From Nostoc sp. NMS9 (GTDB taxonomy: Bacteria > Cyanobacteriota > Cyanobacteriia > Cyanobacteriales > Nostocaceae), in assembly GCF_017114995.1 (NCBI RefSeq), contig NZ_JABXKL010000017.1, positions 1 to 64,000 of the forward strand: 64,000 bases of DNA. Direction: 5' to 3'. Position numbers and translations under genes: made by a program. Positions 63,778-64,000 of this stretch are shown here, piece by piece. Each line of letters begins with the position of its first letter. The first letter of the stretch is position 1. Under the pieces are notes generated by a model that was not told the origin of the DNA, ran no database searches, and saw only the letters and a list, made by a program, of their open reading frames with translations.

Positions 63778-64000
63778 TATTTGGTTATGTCTTTTTTCTT
63801 GTCGTTAGTCTCGAAACGTTGAATTTCAATCAAATAACCATCAGGATCGCGGAAAAAGCAATGGTAAATGTTGTACTTTTCATTTAGTGTAGGTGGCTTT
63901 TCAAATTTAATACCACGTTCTTTGAGATATTCAAACCATTCATCCACCTGCTGTGTTACCAGGGTAAAAATGACACTTGATTGCTTGTCGGTTGGAGGAC
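63778..64000 (-). CDS. VOC family protein, C-terminal part (cut by window edge)
   Basis: The readable 74 codons include FTLVTQQVDEWFEYLKERGI, then YNIYHCFFRDPDGYLIEIQR and ETNDKKKDITK with stop at 63778-63780. FFRDPDGYLIEIQ is the C-terminal module of glyoxalase/dioxygenase (VOC) proteins. The start lies beyond 64000. Substrate unknown. Confidence 0.82.

Noticed and set aside
1..64000. tRNA or rRNA genes
   Set aside because: I looked for cloverleaf-like stretches with GTTCRAAYC in intergenic regions and found none that I could support by eye.

Overview
This window is chromosomal DNA from a cyanobacterium, most likely a filamentous Nostoc/Anabaena-type organism. The evidence is the split RNA polymerase genes rpoC1 and rpoC2, ndhH, the very frequent HIP1 octamer GCGATCGC, heptanucleotide tandem repeats of the kind known from Nostocales, and many interspersed palindromic repeats. 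The genus is inferred; no 16S gene is present.

Layout. 1-10.5 kb (mostly + strand): glyQ, an orphan hairpin/terminator that may mark a small RNA, comEC, a NADAR gene broken by one stop codon, a TPR protein, a phosphoribosyltransferase, a family 4 uracil-DNA glycosylase, and a large HTH-NB-ARC-TPR (STAND) regulator with a small membrane ORF facing it. 10.6-11.6 kb: an IS982-type element with a frameshifted transposase. 11.9-23.5 kb (- strand): the conserved order rpsT - TatD hydrolase - rpoB - rpoC1 - rpoC2. 24-34.5 kb: hisD, a universal stress protein, a frameshifted Uma2 gene, an SRPBCC-like protein, hslO, a large helical repeat membrane protein, an SGNH hydrolase and a 3-hydroxyisobutyrate-dehydrogenase-like enzyme. 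34.7-39.9 kb: a tiny membrane ORF, a MidA-like methyltransferase carrying an in-frame repeat, a Dyp-type peroxidase, a VOC protein and a stand-alone GAF protein with cyanobacteriochrome signatures.

40.2-47.2 kb is a decaying accessory island. It holds an Eco57I-type methylase cut by a central deletion and by a small palindromic element, a PLD-SNF2 helicase split by a nonsense codon and truncated at both ends, a Uma2 gene, 62-bp tandem repeats, and a MITE with perfect ends and a 9-bp target duplication. I read this as the ruins of a restriction/defence module, not an active one. 47.3-64 kb returns to housekeeping: ndhH, an M48 protease, rsmH, a DUF6888-DUF6887 pair flanked by a duplicated rsmH tail, an ExbB/TolQ-like protein, an MMADHC-like protein, a glycosyltransferase, a chaperone cluster (dnaK, dnaJ, J-protein, DUF3143), an M28 peptidase followed by a decayed copy of its own 3' end, a bestrophin, and a VOC gene cut by the window edge.

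The strongest unusual signals are the DXCF/CH stand-alone GAF protein, small mobile repeats whose target duplications reconstruct the pre-insertion sequence, the decayed helicase-methylase island, and repeats that have become part of reading frames. All functional calls rest on motif recognition by eye; no database search was run.
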